From Linyphia triangularis (Eukaryota > Arthropoda > Arachnida > Araneae > Linyphiidae): DNA of 64,000 nucleotides. Location of the stretch: the NCBI GenBank assembly GCA_963978545.1, contig OZ021727.1, forward strand, positions 51,162,487 through 51,226,486, written 5' to 3'. Of this stretch, positions 39,118-52,046 are shown in pieces. How positions within the stretch are numbered: position 1 is the stretch's first letter; every line of letters begins with the position of its first letter. A model generated the notes under the pieces. It was not told the origin of the DNA. It was given only the letters and a program-made list of their open reading frames with translations, and did not search any database. The position numbers and the translations under genes were made by a program.

Positions 39118-41299
39118 TTAAGAGGAATTCATAAGAATCCTTTATTTGTGTAAGAAAAGAGTTAGCTTCGTAACTGCGTGACGATTGGAAATTTTTTCTA
39201 TATTTACCATACTTCAGCGATGCTATGGGTGGCGTGTGAAATTTGGTTACAGAAACACTTTTATGTCTTTAAGCACATATATTAACAGTGAGAATTAATT
39301 AAGAACAGTTTGAGTTGAAATAATTATGTCGGTAGCCTTTAGAAGTTCGTAATTCAAAGAAAAACAGTCTTTAATGGTTGATGGTCTATGTGCGATTCTG
39401 TGAAGCGTATTATCATTCAGGTGGTGACAATCGAGATAATTCGTAACATTTTTGAATTTTTTTTTCATATACTGAAAGAGTGCTAAAAGATTCAATGTTT
39501 TTTTAATATTTATACCTATCTCTACGTTTATTGATGAAAAGGCTCATTCATGCAACACACAAACTGTTAATTAATCAAAAAGAAGAAAAACAATAATAAT
39601 AAAAAATCTGGTATTTTATTTGCAATCGGGCAATCATTTAGAAATTCAAATACATATACTTGTAGTTGTTAAGTAACTGGATTATTTAAAAATGTTAAAA
39701 ATATCAAAATATGAATCGGCATTGCATTTTCCATTTAATAATGATGGATTATTCAATCTTCAACTCATTAGAGTAACCTAGTTTTTGCAGAAAAAAATCA
39801 ATTTCAATACATTTTACTAATGCTAAAAATGTGTAACAGCTTCGATTCAATACATTTCCCTAATGCTTAAAATGTGTAACAGCTTCAATTCATTAGGAAT
39901 ATGTCAAATCCGTACCGGAGCAGAAAGTAATGTGGTGCCGGAACAAAATATCCTAATGAGGCAAACAAAAAAGATGAAAATACGCATATAACATTTTGGC
40001 ATCTATTTAAACCCACCAAAACCTCCTAAATAAATGATTTACAATACATTTTATCCGAATCGGAGACTTGTTGGAAAAGTACTCTTTAATGATATGAACG
40101 AGAAAGTTGTTTTGCAGCTTACTCAATCCTTTCATCTTGGCAAAGAGTATAAAAATTCGTTAGAGGAGTCACAAATGGGATTTTGATGTCTTTTTGTGAC
40201 AAAATATAGAATCCAAGCAATCAAGTAAATGTCATTTAAGAAGTTTTATTTAAAATTATTTGATCTGGATAAAAATGGTCTGATTTTACATCCCCATTTG
40301 TATTGTCATTCTTGGTTTAAACGAATATGAATTTGACATAGTTAATTCAAAAATTCTTCGTTGCAAAGACTAGGATTTCATTTTTAGAAGGTTGAATAAG
40401 GTTCATCTCATTAAGTACCCAATAAATATTCATTTTTGACCCTTATTAAGCTCAACTTTATGTAGTTTTGATACTTGGTATTTGAATTGTATTGGAAGTA
40501 TAAAATATGTATAAGAACAGTTATCAAATAAGCATTTAATCTAAATGCAAGGGTTTTTAAGCAAATTTAAGCAAGTGATATATTAGGAAAGGAAATAGAA
40601 AAAGATATTGTTACTGGCCTAAAAATGTTTAAAGTCATGTATTATTGATACATGATAATTACATGAATGTGTGTAGATTGATTTTTAGATAATATAATAC
40701 GAGTTCAATTTAATGATTATTAAAAAAAAAATTCTTTATTAATTAATAACGTTTTTATATGATACAGTTTTTTTTATATTTTTAATCTGGTTTAAAACGT
40801 AAATTCAATGAAAGATAAAAAAAAAAAAAAAAAAAAAAAAGTTTCGAATTACCGTTTCTAAACAAACTCTATTATAAATTTTATTACATGGGAAAATTCT
40901 ATACTTTATCATTATGTTCATTTCATTTTGTACTCATAGCTAATGCTGGTTATCAACAAAATAAAAGTCTAAGTATTTATGTTGCTTTTATAGTAAACAA
41001 GTTTTAAGGAAATTCTTGAAAATCGATTTAGTTACCATAGCTACAATATTTTGATACTTCCTTGTTTTCTTAAGTATATATACATTGCGGCTCTATAAAG
41101 TTGTTATGGGGTTTATTCCTTTTACTATTATTGAAAAGAAATCTGTGTCAGATGCAAAAATGTTCAATATAAGGTAAGTAATCATAAAAACACTGTTTTT
41201 TTTTTGTTGCATACAATAGTAGTTTTCAACCATATTTTTTTTTTTGTCTTAGTAACAAATTTTTTCAGAATTTTAGTTTTATAACGCCTCTGAAGAACG
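39118..41299. other. AT-rich spacer
   Basis: No supported gene. It contains a 43-bp tandem duplication (listed separately) and an A run at 40,817-40,840. Confidence 0.5.
39803..39888. repeat. 43-bp tandem duplication
   Basis: Two adjacent 43-base units (39,803-39,845 and 39,846-39,888), each starting 'ttcaatacattt' and containing 'aaaatgtgtaacagcttc'. They differ at about five positions. Confidence 0.85.
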
Positions 41300-41520
41300 A
41301 GCTTGGGGTGTCGAACATAGTTCATTTTTCAATCACATGAAATAAAATACAACTCTAAACAACTTGACGAGTTTGTATATTTTTTGCTTGAATTATTAAA
41401 TTGGAAACAAAACAATTGCGAAAGTTGACCAATTTTCCAAAAATTTGAACATACATACACTTTTTTTTGACAGAATGCCATACTTTAACTACACTATGTT
41501 AACTCATGGGTAATTGAAAG
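41300..41520 (+). repeat. Family A copy 6, internally deleted
   Basis: The start 'gcttggggtgtcgaacatag' and end 'actcatgggtaattgaaagt' match the two ends of family A, with only about 220 bases between them. Interior blocks are mostly missing. Confidence 0.45.
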
Positions 41521-42330
41521 TAAAAATATCAATTGCGCATTATATAAGTTTTCCTGAAGTTAATTCCTTTAATGAGAAAAATAAACATTCAATATTTAAA
41601 TTTCACGGAGGTACAGCAGATTCAGATACGTGAATTCACCACTTTAAAAGAAATATGCCGTAAGAGAAATTATGCTCTATGACTAGCTTTAGGATTTCTT
41701 ACGTTATTTTAAGTATTTTTGCAATATTCAGATAGTTACAAAAATAAACCCATAACAACTGTTTTTGGAAGCACTCTTTATATATTTCACAAAACGTTGT
41801 TTTTTACTTCAAGTTTAATACCAATGTAGTAACATTGGGGATTCATATTTAGATAAAATTTTTTCTTTATTCTTTAATTGTTTAGTAAGTGTGGTTACAG
41901 TTTCTTCATTGGTCTTCACTGGTAGTGGTTTAAAGATATTCATCTTGTATAAATGCACTTTTTTTTATATATTAGATTAGATTCACACTTTTCGACGTTT
42001 ATATTTCCAATGCTATTGTATTTAATATACTCTATTCATAAGTAATTCAACCAGTTGAATAAACTTTAACTTTATATAATAAACTTACTAGTAATTGAAT
42101 ACGAGTCTAAACTAACTTCAGGAATCATCTACTGAATGCTTGATTGATGTCGTAAAAAGAACCAATAATGAAATCAAAATATCAATCCCAATCCTAACGT
42201 TTTCATTTCCCTTAAAATGTCCAATGTAGAACAAAGCACTTTCGTCACTTCTCGAACGAACTCATCACAGAACTTTCCTCAAATCCCAGACCAAATCAAA
42301 AACATCTCATAAGCTATATGAACATCTCCA
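41521..42330. other. AT-rich sequence upstream of the promoter
   Basis: No repeat or ORF recognised. It is presumably the upstream region of the gene starting at 42,335. Confidence 0.5.
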
Positions 42331-42332
42331 TA

Positions 42333-42366
42333 TCAGTTCAATTGGCGAATTATTATTTCAAGGTCC
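42333..42366 (+). promoter_or_regulatory. Initiator plus DPE core promoter
   Basis: TCAGTT with A+1 at 42,335 matches the arthropod initiator. Exactly at +28 (42,362) lies GGTCC, which fits the downstream promoter element consensus RGWYV at its required spacing. A weak TATATG lies at about -20. Immediately downstream the base composition switches from AT-rich to a GC-rich leader and exon. No canonical TATA box is present at -30. Confidence 0.5.
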
Positions 42367-42595
42367 CTGACTTCTTCGGACGAACATCCACCGGTGTCCA
42401 GAACTGTCACTTATTTGCATTGTTTTGAACCCCGAGGCGAGGTGGTCCACGCACCGATACGGCACAACCAGGCGAAATTCACTTTCCTTATGTTCAATGG
42501 AGCATGAAACTTGAACCCGCCCACGCTGTAGGTAGGTATTGCTGAGGAACTTGGGTTTCAGAGAGAAGTAGAACTGAGTCAGTGGCTCCTCCAAC
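42335..42595 (+). other. 5' UTR of the plus-strand gene
   Basis: GC-richer sequence, distinct from its flanks, between the putative start site and the first in-frame ATG. The reading frame is closed by a TGA at 42,575-42,577, just before the ATG, which limits the coding start. The antisense strand is open across this block, but I regard that as a shadow. Confidence 0.45.
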
Positions 42596-42749
42596 ATGAG
42601 CCGGGGTTCCAACCACTCTCTGATGGTCAACGGTCGGGTCAGGACTGGTAGGACGGACATTGGCCGGACTACCGACAGTGGACGGAGTGGTAGCATGAAG
42701 TGCATTGTGACTGTTGGGATTATTCTGCCGCTGCTTGCGGCTATTATTG
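42596..42749 (+). CDS. First coding exon of a single-pass membrane or secreted protein
   Basis: The ORF starts at ATG 42,596 (context caacATGa) and runs 51 codons plus one base to a consensus donor G|GTGAGT (phase 1). Residues 1-33 are polar and arginine-rich with no negative cluster. Residues 34-52 are MKCIVTVGIILPLLAAIIG, a strong hydrophobic segment that continues into exon 2. If translation starts at M1 the product is a type II membrane protein. If it starts at M34 (42,695, also with A at -3) the segment looks like a classical signal peptide. I cannot name the family from so short an N-terminus. The gene extends past the window. Confidence 0.6.
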
Positions 42750-43994
42750 GTGAGTGGAATTTCTGTATACAGCTAATTGTCAAATGATTAATAGCGAGGA
42801 ATTTTAAAATATTAGCATTCGAATTTTTCCCAAGAAAAAGTGGGTTTCTTTGTGAGTTTGAGTAGCTTAATATCATAGTTTAATTAGAAAGAAATATTTT
42901 GTGTTCACAATAATGATTCATTATGTTATCACAAAATGTATTTATTTCATAGGATTCCTTATAATTAATTTAAAACTAATTGTATTTATATAATTGCACA
43001 AAATATGTGTATAATGGTCCGTATTTTACCGACAAACGTGATGGTGTTTATTCCGCTGTGAGCCGCAGTCTATTTTTATGACCTGTTCTGTGGGGGGAGA
43101 GGGGGTGGGAAGGGTCTGGGTCTGCCAGATGATCTTTAGTGGCCAACTATTATGCCAATAAAAAATTCTTTAGCTATCACTGATTTATTAGATCTTATTC
43201 CAACAATGTATATGGTTACCACCAACATCTTGAATGTAATATTGATATTTTTGTGAGTGCGTATTTTTTGTATTGTTTTAAAAGTTCGTTTAAACCTCCT
43301 CTGGATCACCTTTTAAATTTGTTTACTATTATTGGATACATTTTTAAGCAATCTGCTTTATCACATGCTAATTCTTTGACTATCTAATAAGTACATAAGA
43401 GCAATTTTTTTTTAGTTTTTCTTGAACTAAGAAGATAAGTTATGATATAATGTGATTTGTATAAGCTTTAAGGAAAGGGGATGGGGGGAAGAAAAAGGGG
43501 GGAAAAATTAAACAGAGTTTACTCTAAGTCACACCACTCTATAAAGTGAGATTGCACTATCTAAAAAAATGTAAAAATGTCTTGCCCTACGATGAACAAC
43601 TTAGATTATTTTTGAACATATCAACTGAAACTTGAGTTACTATTTACGATATATTAGATATTCATTCAAATTCATCAAATTTTAAGCTTGATATTATAAA
43701 AAAATCTTAGACATGGAGCACAATTACCTTTTTGATGGTATAAAATATTATAAAAATGTAAAATATTAAAACAGTGCATATGAATTGATAAAATTTAATA
43801 TATCCTTTTGCATGCAAATCTTGGTTTCCTCCCATTTCAGAGGCAAGGTCAGGCCAGTTTACCCCTTAAAGACGTCTTCTCTTGTTAACATTCGAAAAAT
43901 TCTCAGAAGTCTAGATATCAAATGGTTTTGTTCAAACGGAGCATTTTCCGTCCTCATTGCGAAGCGGAAGATGTTAGCTAATTCTATAACAACC

Positions 43995-44300
43995 CAGGTA
44001 CACAGCAGTATGGACCATTGTCAGAAAAAGGGGTTCTAAAAAATTGGCCAATTCTGACCGAAACTCGAGCATCGTTCTAAAATGCATACTTTATATATTT
44101 TTTTTAAAGTTAGCAAGTCAACATATTTTTGACATACAATCTTTTTTTATAAATAAAATATTTCAATTTTGAAACAACGCATCGACGCTTCAAAACTTTT
44201 AATATATTTTATTCATCATAAGACGAGAGTGGACAATATTGGTATCCAATGCCCAACTTATAGCATCAGGATTGGCCAAAGTTGTTATGCTACTAGGAAA
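43995..44300 (+). repeat. Dispersed repeat family C, copy 1
   Basis: It shares 'accattgtcagaaaaagggg', 'attggccaattctgaccgaa', 'ctcgagcatcgttctaaaat' and, 200 bases on, 'gattggccaaagttg' with 49,350-49,650 in the same order. Divergence is high, about 30% by eye. Confidence 0.5.
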
Positions 44301-46175
44301 ATTTCATGCTATTAAAGTATACTGAAATGCTTATTTTTAATATTGTAGTTTGGTTAGTAAAATACTTTAGCATTATTTATGTTTATTTATGAAAAATTTC
44401 AACAGCATAAAGTTTGTATATAATTTTATGTAAGCGTAGTTCTGTGATCGGGGAACCAAATGTGACCGTGGAAAATGGGTTAGAAATCAAAAGCCTTTAG
44501 TGTATTATAAATTTAATACTTAATAGTTATGCACATTACAAACATTTAATGAACAGACAACGGAAAAAAAAAAGGAGAAGGTGCGAAACGCATTCTTTTA
44601 TGTAGGAATCATGGACAAAACTAAATAGTTAGTTAGGCAGCGCTGGCAATTCTGTTAATTGGGGAATGGGGAGGGGGAAATAGGGAGGAGCACTATAATT
44701 CACATTATTTTCCAAAAAACTGCTTTTGTAAACTGGATGTTTTCAGGGAATACTTTATATTACTCTAAATAGTATCTAAAAAGGTTTAATTCTCAAAAAT
44801 ATTTAAAATTACAGTAAATCCATCTTTAATATTTATTTATATTTTAAATTGGAATAATTTATAATAGTTTTAATGTGGCTTCTTAGAAACAATTGAATTT
44901 ACTTATCATTGCTGCAGTTGTGTCATATTATTAAATTATTAGTAGTTTTAATGATGTGACACAATATCATATGATCCTATTCCAACTGTCCATAATGTCC
45001 TCCTGTCCATAACATTAAAATAGAACACCGTTTCTTGTTCAATTTTCAACTCTTTTTCGTAAACTAAAGCTACATGCACTCTTTTTATTACTAACTAACT
45101 TACCTTTAGCCTAACTCATAATTAGTCTACTACACTAATATTAAGTAAATTTAAAGGAATAATTAAAATATAAGATTTGATTTTTTAATCTACGGTCTTT
45201 GTAATATTTTTTGTCAATTTTGAGCAGAAAGTATCCAAAAATACAGCAAATGGATTGTTTTAATAATTACATTAGTTTAATATAATATTTTTACAAATCG
45301 GTTTAGTGTCAAGCTGTACAAAAATATAAGTTGGTTCGTTCCTAAATAGCGTTGATGTTATCGTTTAAATATTTATAAAGCTATTTGTAAATAGCGTAGT
45401 TAAATATAGCATATTTTTAAAGCCGAAAATAAATCTGCTAATTAGGAATAATATACTTTAACTAAAGTCTACTAGTAAAGCTACTGTATTGTGATAATAG
45501 TATTTATAGAGAAATTTATTAATTTTATTTAATTATCTTCATCAGCTGCATTTTTTTTTGCATGTAGAATTTCTTAGGTTCCTCTAGTATGAACTTCTTC
45601 AAATAGATTATAAATATACTTAACTCTTGCATTAATAAGCATTTTGTAGTTTGTAAATACATCACATTTTTAAACTAATGGGAAAAGTCAAAACTGAAAT
45701 GCTAGCGAAATAATCGTTCTTCTCTTGAGTTAAAAAGGAAAACTCAAATATTAATTACAAAAAGATAATTTTAGTTTGGTCCCGATCTAAGATTTAGGAA
45801 TAAAAAATAGACTTAGCTCACAATGTATTCAGGTATAGTTCTTAACAACAACAGTTTTATGATTTCAAAGAAAGGGCGTATTGAATTCGAGTATTGCATA
45901 GTAATGGCGCGATGAACATTGCTCATCGAAATAAATACACAAAAGATTATTGATCTGTATCACCTCGATTGCTGGGTTGTCGGGCGGAAATTTTCTCGAT
46001 TTTCTCTAATACAATATACATTATGGGAAGTTCACCAGGAAGGTGCTTTCCAATTTTCAACCTCGGTATAATTCAATAGGTGGAGTCGTAGTGCTTCACT
46101 ATGTCACTCACACCACAATACAATAGCATGGCGCAAAGGGAGGTGATAGAATTTCATGTCTTATTAATGCTCGAA

Positions 46176-46202
46176 ACTAATAAGGTATACTAATAAGGTA
46201 TA
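46176..46202. repeat. 13-bp tandem duplication
   Basis: 'ctaataaggtata' is repeated twice in perfect tandem. Confidence 0.8.
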
Positions 46203-46621
46203 CTTCGAAAGCAAGCAAAAGTATCATCCAGGGAATGGGAAAGGATATGATTGGTCAAACAAGTAAGATAATATTTAGTTATACCAATTAGGATTGCATT
46301 GGATGATGCCATTTTCCCTTCTAATTTTGAAGGGAGTGCTTTGAACTCGAACTGAATGTCAATGAATAAAAAATAACTTAAATTAGTTTTGAAATTATTT
46401 TCTGAATTGAACTGTGGCTTCTCGTTTTTAATGGCTTTCTCTTTTACATGAACACAGAGTTTCGGAATCGTTATAATTATTTTACTTAGAATAATGTTTA
46501 TGAAGAAATTTGTTTTTAAGTTTACAATTTAGGTATTAATACATTAAAGTTTTAGAAACAAGTAAATTTGCGTTTCATTTTCATCAAATCAAGTACTTCA
46601 TAGAAAAATGTAAAGTATGCA

Positions 46622-47332
46622 CACTGCTAGAAGTATGGGTAGACGCGAGGTGACGCGTCCCCCCCTTTTCAAGAAAATAGCCATGCGTCCCCTCACTTCT
46701 AAAACCACTGAAATCCCTCCCCTCACTTCTAAAACTACTGAAATCCATCTCCCCACTTCTAAAAACAATCATTCTACCTAAAAACTACTAAAGAAAATTA
46801 GAATTACCTTTTCTAGAACAAGATAGTAAAATATCCTTTCTCTTTTTTTTTTTACTTTCAATTTTTGAATGCACGATACAATATTTGTATAAATGATAAA
46901 TGACAAAATTGTTGAAAAAAATCATCCTATTACTGTCTTCCGAGTCATGTACTATGTATATAATCCAAAATTGTATAACTTTAAAAAAAAAATTGAGTTC
47001 TTTTTTTTAGTTTATTTCTTACTATTTTTTCAGCTTTTATCACTAAATTTTTTTGTTTTAATTTCTTGAAGTATTAAACATTTTTGACCATGTAATATTA
47101 GATAGTAGTAAAATTAGATAAACATAGATTTTTCTTCTTAAAAAATTTATCAAGCATGTAGGGAAAAGCAAAATGTAGTGACACTGAGAAAAAGTGATTT
47201 ATAGTTAAAAAAAAAAAAAAATGTATATCATACAGTTATACAAATATAACAAATACAGGGGGGGGGGAGGAAAGCACTCGCCACCAACTTTTGGGCACCC
47301 TCCCCACTTTTTGTCTTCCACTTCTACCACTG
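46622..47332 (+). mobile_element. hAT-like non-autonomous DNA transposon
   Basis: It is flanked on both sides by a perfect 8-bp duplication AGTATGCA (46,614-46,621 and 47,333-47,340). The terminal inverted repeats are CACTGCTAGAAGT on the left and CAGTGGTAGAAGT on the right. An 8-bp TSD with a CA.TG-type terminus is characteristic of hAT elements. The 711-bp interior has no transposase. Near the left end there are three 30-bp tandem units and a C run, near the right end a G run. Strand is arbitrary. Confidence 0.82.
46688..46777. repeat. 30-bp minisatellite, 3 units, inside the hAT-like element
   Basis: The unit has the form tcccctcacttctaaaac followed by actgaaatcc. It starts at 46,688, 46,718 and 46,748. 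Subterminal repeats of this kind are common transposase-binding clusters in hAT elements; that role here is inference. Confidence 0.75.
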
Positions 47333-47780
47333 AGTATGCAAATATCTTTTGAAAATACGGGGGCAGGATTACCAGGCACGACTGTTTGACAGGAGTCCTG
47401 GTAAGAGATTTTACCCAAATGTGACATCATTTGTCTTTTGTATCAGACGATGCGAAAATAAATAGCACCATCAACATAATGTGGCTTTTAATTTGTAAAA
47501 TAAAATTGTGAGACGATTTTATTTTTCAAGAAAAAACTCACAATCTTAAAAATCTGAATTCTTAATTATGAAATAGGTTTGATTAATACTTCAATCAGTT
47601 GTAATAACCCACATATCACCTAGTAATAACATTTACTATGTCTAAGCAATTGAATTTTAGAAGATATTAGATATAACTCAAATAAATTGTGTGTTATCAA
47701 AATATTGCAGTTGGATGACTGCTGGCTTATTAACTTCAAATATCAACTACCAATTCACGTAAGTTTGCCTTTAATGTCAG

Positions 47781-48046
47781 AGGTACACACGCGCAAATGG
47801 CACATAGAACTCAAAATTGGTCAAATATAAATACGAGACATCTGAGAAAGTTTCTACATCACTTTCCGATGCGAAATATTATGAAAATATTTACGACTCA
47901 CGGTCCAATTCCTCCTGTAAGTCACCACAATTTTACAAATCGAAGAGAAAGCAACTCGTCAAATTGCTTTTCACACTCACTATCGAAGAATGTGCGACGC
48001 TTCTCTTAAAGTACTACACAGGAGTGGAGGAGTTAATGACCTAAAG
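47781..48046 (+). other. GC-richer block with an open frame, product unknown
   Basis: It follows an acceptor-like 'gcctttaatgtcag'. One plus frame is open for about 78 codons from 47,808 to a TAA, ending TIEECATLLLKYYTGVEELMT-like. A second frame is also open, which weakens the case. A good internal donor (CCT|GTAAGT near 47,917) would allow a shorter exon. It could be an optional exon of the surrounding gene, a transposon relic, or chance. Confidence 0.2.
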
Positions 48047-48574
48047 GACTCTGAAGTGTCGTGCTCTACTTTTGTAACACTTTTCGATGCTTAAAAGTGG
48101 AATCTTAATGCTTGAATAATCGCCTCCAAGGCAATTTAGATGCAGGAGATAACTATTGGTGACGTGTAACTTGCACTTTTAAATTTAATGTTTTGGACTG
48201 GACGGTCTTTGATATCAATTCTGATATCGACAATCGAACGGAATTTTATTTTAAGACTAACAGCTGTGATAAGTTTATGTGTATGTGATAAGCATAGTTT
48301 AATGTTCGATAAAATTTTTATTTGGAAACGAAGCTTCATGATATCAATTCTTTTTGATGATTTCTTGTTTTATTGTTTAGAAATATTATTTTTCGTATGT
48401 CAGTTCCAAGAAGCTCAACATTACAGTATAGTTATGTAGTAGTATAGAATTGTTTTGTTATATCCTATCAGATTCGATTTTTTCTTTTACATATATTAAA
48501 AAAAAACATTAATTTAGAATTATGATAAGTATTTATTTTACATATGTATGCCTATCACTCAATTTCGTGGAAAA

Positions 48575-49160
48575 ACTAGGGGTACGGAACATCGCCCAAC
48601 TTTCAATTACACTATAATATTGGTCACTGCATTAAAATTTGGTATGGTGTTATTTTTATCGCCAATTTGGCGATGTTTTTGGCAATAAATTTGACACAGA
48701 CAGAAACCCCCCCCCCAAAAAAAACCCCACCACCGCTAGCATGGCGAAATTGGCGATGTTATTCGATAGACATTACATTGTACTGTCTTGTGCGTGAAAT
48801 AAAAAATAAATAAAAAATAAATAAAAAAAATCAATCAATGAGCGATGCTTAATGGCATGGTAGGAATTGCTGAGAAACATGATTTTTTCATGATTTCAAT
48901 CTTATGCGCTTGCGCGATTTCGAAGAAAACCTTAATGGTGGGTTCCATGATCACTACTACCCGCACACCGAATTTGAACATCGTATTTCTATTTGTTAGA
49001 GAGTCCACGTACACACAGAAACACCATTTTTCTAGACCACTTTTTTGAAATCAGGATGTTCCAAAAAGTGGAGAAATGAAAAAAAAATTAGTTGAATTTT
49101 TTTTTTTGACCGAATTCTAAACTTTCATTTCCCTATATAAACATATGGGTAATTGAGAGT
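48575..49160 (+). repeat. Dispersed repeat family A, copy 7
   Basis: It begins 'ctaggggtacggaacatcgc' and ends 'acatatgggtaattgagag'. It contains 'attcgatagacattacattg', 'gatttcaatcttatgcgc' and 'aggatgttccaaaaagtgg'. A short (TAAA)/(AAATA) patch lies at 48,790-48,830. Confidence 0.7.
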
Positions 49161-49349
49161 AAAAATGGATTTTTTTCATGTCAATTTACTTAGAGGCTAA
49201 AATGCAAAATTGTTTTGGCCGTCTAAGTTAGATTTTAGAAGATCAGGAAAGATCTTATAGGGGAAAGTGAGGTACATATCAACAAATTTTATTTTGCAAT
49301 TTTTTTACGAAAAATATACATATTTATACAAATTTTTAATGCCATTACC

Positions 49350-49650
49350 CATGTAGCACCATGGTCAATGTCGGTAACAGGAGTTCTGGGAAGATTGGCC
49401 CGTCCATGCCGAATCTCGAGCATCTTTCCAAAATACACGATTTTTTGAAAAATAAAGAAACACATGGTTTATCTCTCCTTCATTTCATATAACACTCTAT
49501 TTAAATTTTGAAATTCTGCATTAACATTTCAAAATTTCCAGTATATTTTATGTAGTACTGGGGGAGATTGGCCAAGACCCATAGCAACGGTCAGTCAGAA
49601 CGGTCCACTATGGATTTGGCCAGAGTCGTGCCGATATTGTCCAGTATATT
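49350..49650 (+). repeat. Dispersed repeat family C, copy 2
   Basis: The counterpart of 43,995-44,300, with 'gattggcccgtccatgccga', 'atctcgagcatctttccaaa' and a later 'gattggccaagaccc'. It also repeats internally: 'attggcca', 'gtccagtatattt' and 'gtagt.ctgggg' each occur twice. Confidence 0.5.
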
Positions 49651-49672
49651 TGTAGTGCTGGGGTAGTTACCC

Positions 49673-49786
49673 ATATAACACACACATTCTCCCAGGGAGG
49701 TCCCTATGAAGTCCCCAGTCATAGTCCCCGAGACTCCAAATGAAAATGATTTCCTAGGGACCTCCCTGGGAGTATGTGTGCTATAT
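49673..49786. repeat. Inverted repeat (hairpin), arms about 36-38 bp
   Basis: The arms are 49,673-49,710 and 49,751-49,786, with an 18-bp perfect core 'ctcccagggaggtcccta'. They extend outward with few mismatches (atata.cacac). The loop is about 40 nt. The GC content of the core is unusual for this window. It may be the foldback terminus of an undefined transposon. Confidence 0.8.
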
Positions 49787-51646
49787 AGGATAGATGCAGC
49801 TTGCTATTTTTACTTTTTTTTTTTTTTTTTTATCATAACCAGAAGATCAAATATTGCATTTTATGTGAAGCTTTTTTTAGTTGAACTGCCCAAAGGGTAC
49901 CTTTCAAAAAATGAATAAATACACATTTTTTTACTCTAATAAACTTACATTTCATCAGAAATATGTTTACTTATTTAAGAGCGGCAAAATTGAAGTTAAA
50001 AATACAAAAGATTGAAATATTGAATTGGTTGAGTTAACTTATTCTCTAATGCACAAAACATGGAATAATATTAGATGTATTAAATTTTTTCTTTTACTTA
50101 AGGAAAATGTGCAGAAATTTCCATTGTAGTTCTGGTACTAGAAGTTTTTCCACCCTTGTTTTGCTAAGGAAGTTCCGCTTTATTGTCTTTTAAGAAACTA
50201 ACATTATTATTTTCAGTTCAAGAAAAATTCTACGCGTATTTCTTTCTTTTCATGCTTTTATTATTTTCCCAATACAACTTGCCATACGTAAAAAATGTTG
50301 TTTCTTTCTTAGACATTTTTTAAGTTTAAATCATTTATTTTGTTTGATTAACCATCATTTACAGTTATTTACTCTGACCTTAATGAAATTAAAAGTTGTT
50401 CTAGACCAGTACAGTCAGATTCATCTTATAAATGAACTTCTTTCCTGCAATTACTGTTTGAAGAATCTTCACTTTTTTGAAGGATTGTGCTTAATTGTCC
50501 TTTTACCTTCTTTCTCAGATTTTACTTTTTGTGACCAAGTGTTGTCCTATTTTACACTAAGTTTGACCTGTTTACGTGAATTATCCATTAATACATAATC
50601 TAAGTCCTACTGAAGGAAAAAAAATGTAACAACAAGACTATTAAAATGTTCAGCACATAAAAAAGCATGCAGTATGTGTTTTGTTTACGATTTTATATAG
50701 TTCTGTTTAAGAATTGTTTCCTATAGGGCGTAGATTCAAGATTATTTATGATAAACTACTGAAATCTTCAATATAAACTTCTATTTGAGACCTTTTAATT
50801 CGATTTATAATGCTTCATATGGCTTAAATCCAAAATTTCATTACTGTACATTGAAAAGGATTTTATAGACGAGCTAAAGTGTCTAGGGCTTTTATCTCAA
50901 TAGCGGAAGCACATTTTATAGTTAGGGGATATGATTGATCGGATATCCCCGTTAATACGAATTTCTGAATATTCTATAATATTATGACAACCCAAGACCG
51001 AATCAAGAAATAAATGTATTTTTATTTTTGGAGGGGAGGGGGGAAGGGATTAGATTATAATGTATTAATATATAGACAAAAAACATTACTTTTATATACG
51101 AAATTTTAAAAATTGTTTTGTTCAATTAATTATTAAAGAACAGTTTATTACAAAACTTTCTTGTTATTTTCGTTTGGTATTTAAAAATTCATTTGAAATG
51201 ATTAATGTCTAAATGACTTATTATTTCTTATTAACATTAGTTATCATGTCTTTATCACTTAAATCGCAATACTGTGAAGTTGTTATTGAACTTAAAAACT
51301 TTTGTAGCCTACCAATTTTCTGTTGTAATACGGAAATAAAAAAAGAGATTATATGCATTAAAAAAAAATATAAAAATCTGTAACTTTAAATATTTTTTTC
51401 TTTTATCAATCAGAACAAAAGAAATAACCACTATTCAGGTTTTTCTTTTTGCACTTGCGCCATCTTGAGGCTACAATTGGAAGTTGGAAGTTTAGACAGT
51501 GAAAAATGTAGGATATCCCTGTATTATTTATGTTTAAGTTACATTTAGTAAATTTGGGAGTAAAAGTTGATGTTAAATCACAAGTTTTCCTGTAATAAAT
51601 ATATTTTCCTGTAATAAATGTATATAATATAATTTCCTTTAATAAT

Positions 51647-51702
51647 ATATAGCTGGGCACAAATTGTATGTATAAATATATACAATTTGTGCCCAGCTAT
51701 AT
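51647..51702. repeat. Perfect 22-bp palindrome arms
   Basis: 'atatagctgggcacaaattg' plus two more bases at 51,647-51,668 is perfectly inverted at 51,681-51,702, with a 12-nt AT spacer. It lies 45 bases from the start of the long (CA)n array. Confidence 0.92.
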
Positions 51703-51745
51703 TTTACAAAAAGTTATAGCCTTTCTTGTTTATAACAGTGTGTCG

Positions 51746-52046
<301 letters not shown>

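Noticed and set aside
42358..42876. 172-codon minus-strand ORF over the first exon
   Set aside because: It is antisense to a well-supported promoter, leader and exon. It has no recognisable domain and runs into AT-rich intron sequence, so it is a GC-rich shadow frame.
46584..46772. ORF with repeated FSSFRSEGRD-like peptide
   Set aside because: It is a translation of the 30-bp tandem units inside the hAT-like element and starts outside it.
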